Shown: in pieces, positions 22,792 to 24,573 of the stretch
Position numbering within the stretch: position 1 is the first letter of the stretch
Layout of the letters: every line of letters begins with the position of its first letter
Virus record (IMG/VR): IMGVR_UViG_3300049846_001136
Coordinates: 1 to 24,573 of that record
Length of the DNA: 24,573 nt
From: a virus
Strand: one strand, 5' to 3'
The notes under the pieces: generated by a model
What the model was told of the DNA's origin: nothing
The model's database searches: none
The model's input: the letters and a program-made list of their open reading frames with translations, nothing else
Made by a program: the position numbers and the translations under genes

Positions 22792-22820
22792 TATTTAGCA
22801 TGGCGCATAATTTATGTCAA
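22792..22820 (-). promoter_or_regulatory. Leftward sigma70-like promoter of terS
   Basis: Read on the minus strand, a perfect TTGACA (22820-22815) is followed by a 17-nt spacer and TAAATA (22797-22792). The expected start, about 7 nt further, falls on or beside the A of the terS ATG (22785). The spacer contains the reverse complement of TGGCGCATAAT (22801-22811), also found at 22175-22185, and CGCATAAT occurs inverted at 22245-22252, suggesting an operator within the promoter. Confidence 0.65.
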
Positions 22821-22869
22821 GCGGAATCTACATAATAATTTGATGAATAAACATATTCCCCTGCTATTT

Positions 22870-22936
22870 ATATTGTGTTAGTCGATATACAAAATCTTGA
22901 TATTATCTATTGACTTATATTGTATTAGGCTATATA
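22870..22936 (+). repeat. Pair of 20-bp imperfect direct repeats overlapping the rightward promoter
   Basis: Positions 22870-22889 and 22917-22936 match at 17 of 20 bases (ATATTGT-x-TTAG-x-C-x-ATATA), with a 47-bp period. The second copy covers the spacer and the -10 box of the rightward promoter, so the pair may bind a repressor or activator. Confidence 0.5.
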
Positions 22937-22938
22937 AT
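22910..22938 (+). promoter_or_regulatory. Strong rightward sigma70-like promoter
   Basis: TTGACT (22910-22915), a 17-bp spacer and a perfect TATAAT (22933-22938) form a near-consensus promoter. Transcription would start near 22945, leaving a leader of about 50 nt with GGGAGG (22981-22986) before the ATG at 22997. It drives the plus-strand operon and points away from terS, which has its own promoter. Confidence 0.75.
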
Positions 22939-22996
22939 TGATATTGAAGGTTGAGGGTTAAATAGTTAACTAACAACAAAGGGAGGCTAGATAGCC

Positions 22997-23419
22997 ATGT
23001 ATATATCAATCAAAGAGTGGGCAAGAATGACATTAAATAAAGCCGGTATTGAGTACGGAGAACAGATGCACAAGATACACCCAGTATATCTAACGGTTAG
23101 GAGGTTAGCAAAGAAACATCATAGACTTGCGGAGATGTCGTGTAATGGTTGCGGGTATGTTAAGGGGCAGAATTACACAACGGCGCTTAGCTTTGGAAAT
23201 AAACCGGATGCTTATCATGTTAGAGAATTTGGTTATGGAGTTAAGTCGGCGTATTTGACAGAGGATGCGGAAAATGACGTTTTTGACGTTGAGAGTGAGC
23301 GCATAGAAACCAAGATTAAAGCGCTATGCGATAAGGTGGGGTTTAGGGTGGAGTTTCAAGGCGATCCTAGGGGGAATACAGTTAAACTGTTTAATGGGGA
23401 AAGGCAGGTGGAGATATGA
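22997..23419 (+). CDS. Conserved-looking hypothetical protein, first gene of the rightward operon
   Basis: I cannot name a family for this 140-residue protein. MSCNGCGYVKGQN (47-59) has one C-x2-C pair. The C-terminal part SERIETKIKALCDKVGFRVEFQGDPRGNTVKLF (about 99-132) resembles small phage proteins that end in 'l...gf.v.fqgDPRG..vkl', seen in early regions, but no function is attached to them. It has no membrane segment. Ribosome site GGGAGG lies 10 nt before the ATG, directly downstream of the strong promoter, so it is likely among the first proteins made. The stop overlaps the next ATG (ATGA). Confidence 0.75.
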   Translation: MYISIKEWARMTLNKAGIEYGEQMHKIHPVYLTVRRLAKKHHRLAEMSCNGCGYVKGQNYTTALSFGNKPDAYHVREFGYGVKSAYLTEDAENDVFDVESERIETKIKALCDKVGFRVEFQGDPRGNTVKLFNGERQVEI

Positions 23420-23526
23420 GCTATCTAGCAATATGTTGCAATTGTGATGCGGTATTTGACACACAGCAGGAGGCGTTTAGGCATAGTAATAACGAATTGC
23501 ATGATGTGACATTCTTGGAGGATTAG
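23416..23526 (+). CDS. 36-residue single C2H2 zinc-finger protein
   Basis: The frame begins MSYLAICCNCDAVFDTQQ and continues EAFRHSNNELHD, with spacing C-x2-C-x12-H-x5-H at Cys7, Cys10, His23 and His29, plus Phe14 and Ala20 at the hydrophobic core positions, as in a canonical C2H2 finger. The finger takes up nearly all of the protein. The ATG overlaps the preceding stop as ATGA, and the next gene's ATG follows its stop after 5 nt, so it sits in an unbroken operon. One finger alone binds DNA weakly; it may act as a dimer or bind protein or RNA. A second gene of the same design follows two genes later. Confidence 0.7.
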   Translation: MSYLAICCNCDAVFDTQQEAFRHSNNELHDVTFLED

Positions 23527-23531
23527 AGGAT

Positions 23532-24125
23532 ATGAGCTTGAGGGATGATCTTATAGATAAATGGCGCAGAGATAAACTAGGCTGGTTAGATAGGTGGCTC
23601 TGGTGGATATTGGCGCTGGTTATGGTGGGCGTGACGCTTGTGGCGTGTCGTGTTGCATGTGCTAGTGAATCAAAGTACATGTTAACAAGTACAGTAGGTA
23701 CAGTAAATGCTGTAAGTGTTAACAGGCCCGTTGAAGTTACTCAAAACATAGTAGGTGATAAAAAGGTTGTGCTTCAGACGCTGGCTATGGAGAGCGCAAG
23801 TAGGCCGGAGGGAATAAAGTTTGTCGCGATAACGCTCTATAACAGGGCGTTAAAGCGTGGGACGAGCATTAGCTATGAGGCGCTTAGAGCTCATCAATAC
23901 TCCTGCTGGAATAGCTCAAAGTGGGCTAAGACATGGCTTGATAAGCATTATGGGCCTAAAACACGCCAGCGGGCAGAAAAGTGGCTAAAAATGGGTATGC
24001 TAGAGGCGGTTGATTATCCAGGTTTAACACACTATCACACGATTGAGACGAGCCCATACTGGGCTAAAGGGCATACGCCAGCTCTTATCCTTGGCGGACA
24101 CAAATGGTATAGGGGGATAAAATGA
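23532..24125 (+). CDS. Membrane-anchored SleB-type cell wall hydrolase (endolysin)
   Basis: The protein has 197 residues. A charged N-terminus (1-18) leads into one hydrophobic span (about 19-38, WLDRWLWWILALVMVGVTLV), then a SleB domain from about 78. TLAMESASRPEGIKFVAITLYNRALKRG (83-110) carries the catalytic-type Glu87 and the 'NR' helix. GLTHYHTIETSPYWAKGH (164-181) and LILGGHKWYRGIK (185-197) are the characteristic His-rich ending. It would cleave peptidoglycan glycan strands as a lytic transglycosylase-like enzyme. The span ends in LVAC-R (Cys39), which resembles a lipobox, and ACA-S offers a signal peptidase site, so export may be by a signal anchor, lipoprotein or cleaved signal route. 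No holin is recognisable nearby. Confidence 0.8.
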   Translation: MSLRDDLIDKWRRDKLGWLDRWLWWILALVMVGVTLVACRVACASESKYMLTSTVGTVNAVSVNRPVEVTQNIVGDKKVVLQTLAMESASRPEGIKFVAITLYNRALKRGTSISYEALRAHQYSCWNSSKWAKTWLDKHYGPKTRQRAEKWLKMGMLEAVDYPGLTHYHTIETSPYWAKGHTPALILGGHKWYRGIK

Positions 24126-24364
24126 ACGAAAATTATCCATGGGGAGTGAGTGCTTCGGATTTTGAAGAGGATACTAAGGGGCCAGTCTATGAGTACATTA
24201 ACAACATGACACCGCAGGAACAAAAGACGGTGTGCCTTGAGTGGATGGAGGCCAAGAAACTCTATGATGAGTTTGAGGCCGAGAGGGACGAGACTAAGGA
24301 TTGGCTTGATGAGGTTCAGGAATGGTGTGAGAAACAGTCTCGCTTCTGGGATTGGCTCAAGTGA
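24122..24364 (+). CDS. Hypothetical small acidic helical protein (80 aa)
   Basis: No family is recognised. It is acidic and Trp-rich, with a likely unstructured first 20 residues, then helices (MTPQEQKTVCLEWMEAKKLYDEFEAERDE) and a Trp/Glu-rich C-terminus (VQEWCEKQSRFWDWLK). It is joined by ATGA to the endolysin gene and by GTGA to the next zinc-finger gene. Co-translation with a lysis gene raises the possibility of a lysis regulator, but nothing in the sequence shows it. Confidence 0.7.
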   Translation: MNENYPWGVSASDFEEDTKGPVYEYINNMTPQEQKTVCLEWMEAKKLYDEFEAERDETKDWLDEVQEWCEKQSRFWDWLK

Positions 24365-24474
24365 AGTGTGGCTCAGGGCGGTGGAAGTGTAGTTGGTGTC
24401 TCTGGAAGTTTGAGTCAATTGATGAATTAGAGGCGCATGAAGAGGAACAACACGGAGGGGAAAAGGATGAATAG
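24361..24474 (+). CDS. 37-residue single C2H2 zinc-finger protein
   Basis: GTG at 24361 overlaps the preceding TGA (GTGA). The frame encodes KCGSGRWKCSWCLWKF then ESIDELEAHEEEQH and an acidic tail. Cys10, Cys13, His26 and His31 give C-x2-C-x12-H-x4-H, with Phe17 and Leu23 at the hydrophobic positions of the textbook consensus C-x2-C-x3-F-x5-L-x2-H. An earlier pair, Cys3 with the Gly/Ser stretch, is not part of the finger. It has the same design as the 36-residue protein at 23416 but with low identity. No ribosome site precedes the GTG, so coupling to the upstream gene is expected. Its role is unknown; DNA-, RNA- or protein-binding is possible. Confidence 0.7.
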   Translation: MKCGSGRWKCSWCLWKFESIDELEAHEEEQHGGEKDE

Positions 24475-24573
24475 CTTAATTATAACAAAAAAATTCTTTA
24501 ATCGAGTAAATAAAACTGATTCATGTTGGTTATATAAACCCCCATTAACTGCTATGGGTTATGGATATATAAC
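24467..24573 (+). CDS. HNH endonuclease-like protein, N-terminal part (runs off right edge)
   Basis: The frame is open from ATG 24467 to the edge. FFNRVNKTDSCWLYKPPL (10-27) and MGYGYI match the start of many phage HNH endonucleases ('F...v.k...CW.W.g.....GYG.f'). The catalytic His-Asn-His residues would lie beyond the window. GGAGGGG lies about 8 nt upstream, and the ATG overlaps the end of the zinc-finger gene by 8 nt. It may be a free-standing homing-type nuclease or a packaging-associated HNH protein. Confidence 0.65.
   Translation, partial: MNSLIITKKFFNRVNKTDSCWLYKPPLTAMGYGYI

Noticed and set aside
24035-24418. 127-codon minus-strand open frame opposite the endolysin and following genes
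   Set aside because: It runs against a coupled plus-strand operon with clear domain matches. Its composition is that of an antisense shadow.
1-24573. tRNA genes, CRISPR array, insertion sequence, integrase or attachment site
   Set aside because: No cloverleaf, no regularly spaced repeat array, no transposase or recombinase motif was seen on either strand; faint tRNA-like elements could be missed by eye.

Overview
The window is a contiguous piece of a tailed-phage (Caudoviricetes) genome, AT-rich by eye, with very tight gene packing. The head and tail genes point to a short-tailed, podovirus-type virion of the kind seen in phage SU10 and many uncultured environmental phages. The evidence is an SU10/DUF5309-type major capsid protein, an SU10-type adaptor, a beta-propeller-like tail nozzle, and a T7-like order running from portal to scaffold, capsid, adaptor, nozzle, a gp13-like protein, internal proteins and fibre. 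No host can be named from the sequence. No integrase, tRNA, CRISPR array or insertion sequence was seen.

Layout. Positions 1-21937 are one leftward (minus-strand) late operon, mostly joined by ATGA, TAATG or short overlaps. Read in transcription order it holds: cargo cluster A (21937-18622: FkbM methyltransferase, small Zn protein, class I methyltransferase, radical SAM/SPASM protein, glutamate-1-semialdehyde-aminomutase-like PLP enzyme); TerL, portal, a coiled-coil-like protein, a SleB-like protein lacking the expected catalytic Glu, a Com-like zinc ribbon, scaffold and major capsid protein (18625-12302); a Zn-ribbon protein and cargo cluster B of four glycosyltransferases, one GT29 sialyltransferase-like (12245-7512); then adaptor, nozzle, fibre-like protein, GNAT-like protein, three probable internal/ejection proteins, a 25-residue membrane peptide, a hypothetical protein and the start of a fibre gene (7515-1). 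TerS (22785-22246) is read in the same direction but is separated from TerL by all of cluster A.

Two intergenic regions organise transcription. Positions 22786-22996 carry divergent sigma70-like promoters: a rightward TTGACT-17-TATAAT and a leftward TTGACA-17-TAAATA whose predicted start falls on or next to the terS ATG. Positions 21938-22245 carry tandem 16-bp palindromes, a 22-bp direct repeat and a C/G-rich inverted repeat. They are a candidate control, packaging or origin region.

Rightward of 22997 is a plus-strand operon of small proteins: a conserved-looking hypothetical, two mini-genes that each encode one canonical C2H2 zinc finger, a membrane-anchored SleB-type endolysin, an acidic small protein and the start of an HNH endonuclease.

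The most unusual content is the nine-gene glycan/small-molecule cargo embedded in the late operon. Its setting suggests (inference) that it decorates the virion or remodels the host surface late in infection. Several very small genes (14140-14301, 23416-23526, 24361-24474, 695-772) are supported by motifs or by translational coupling.
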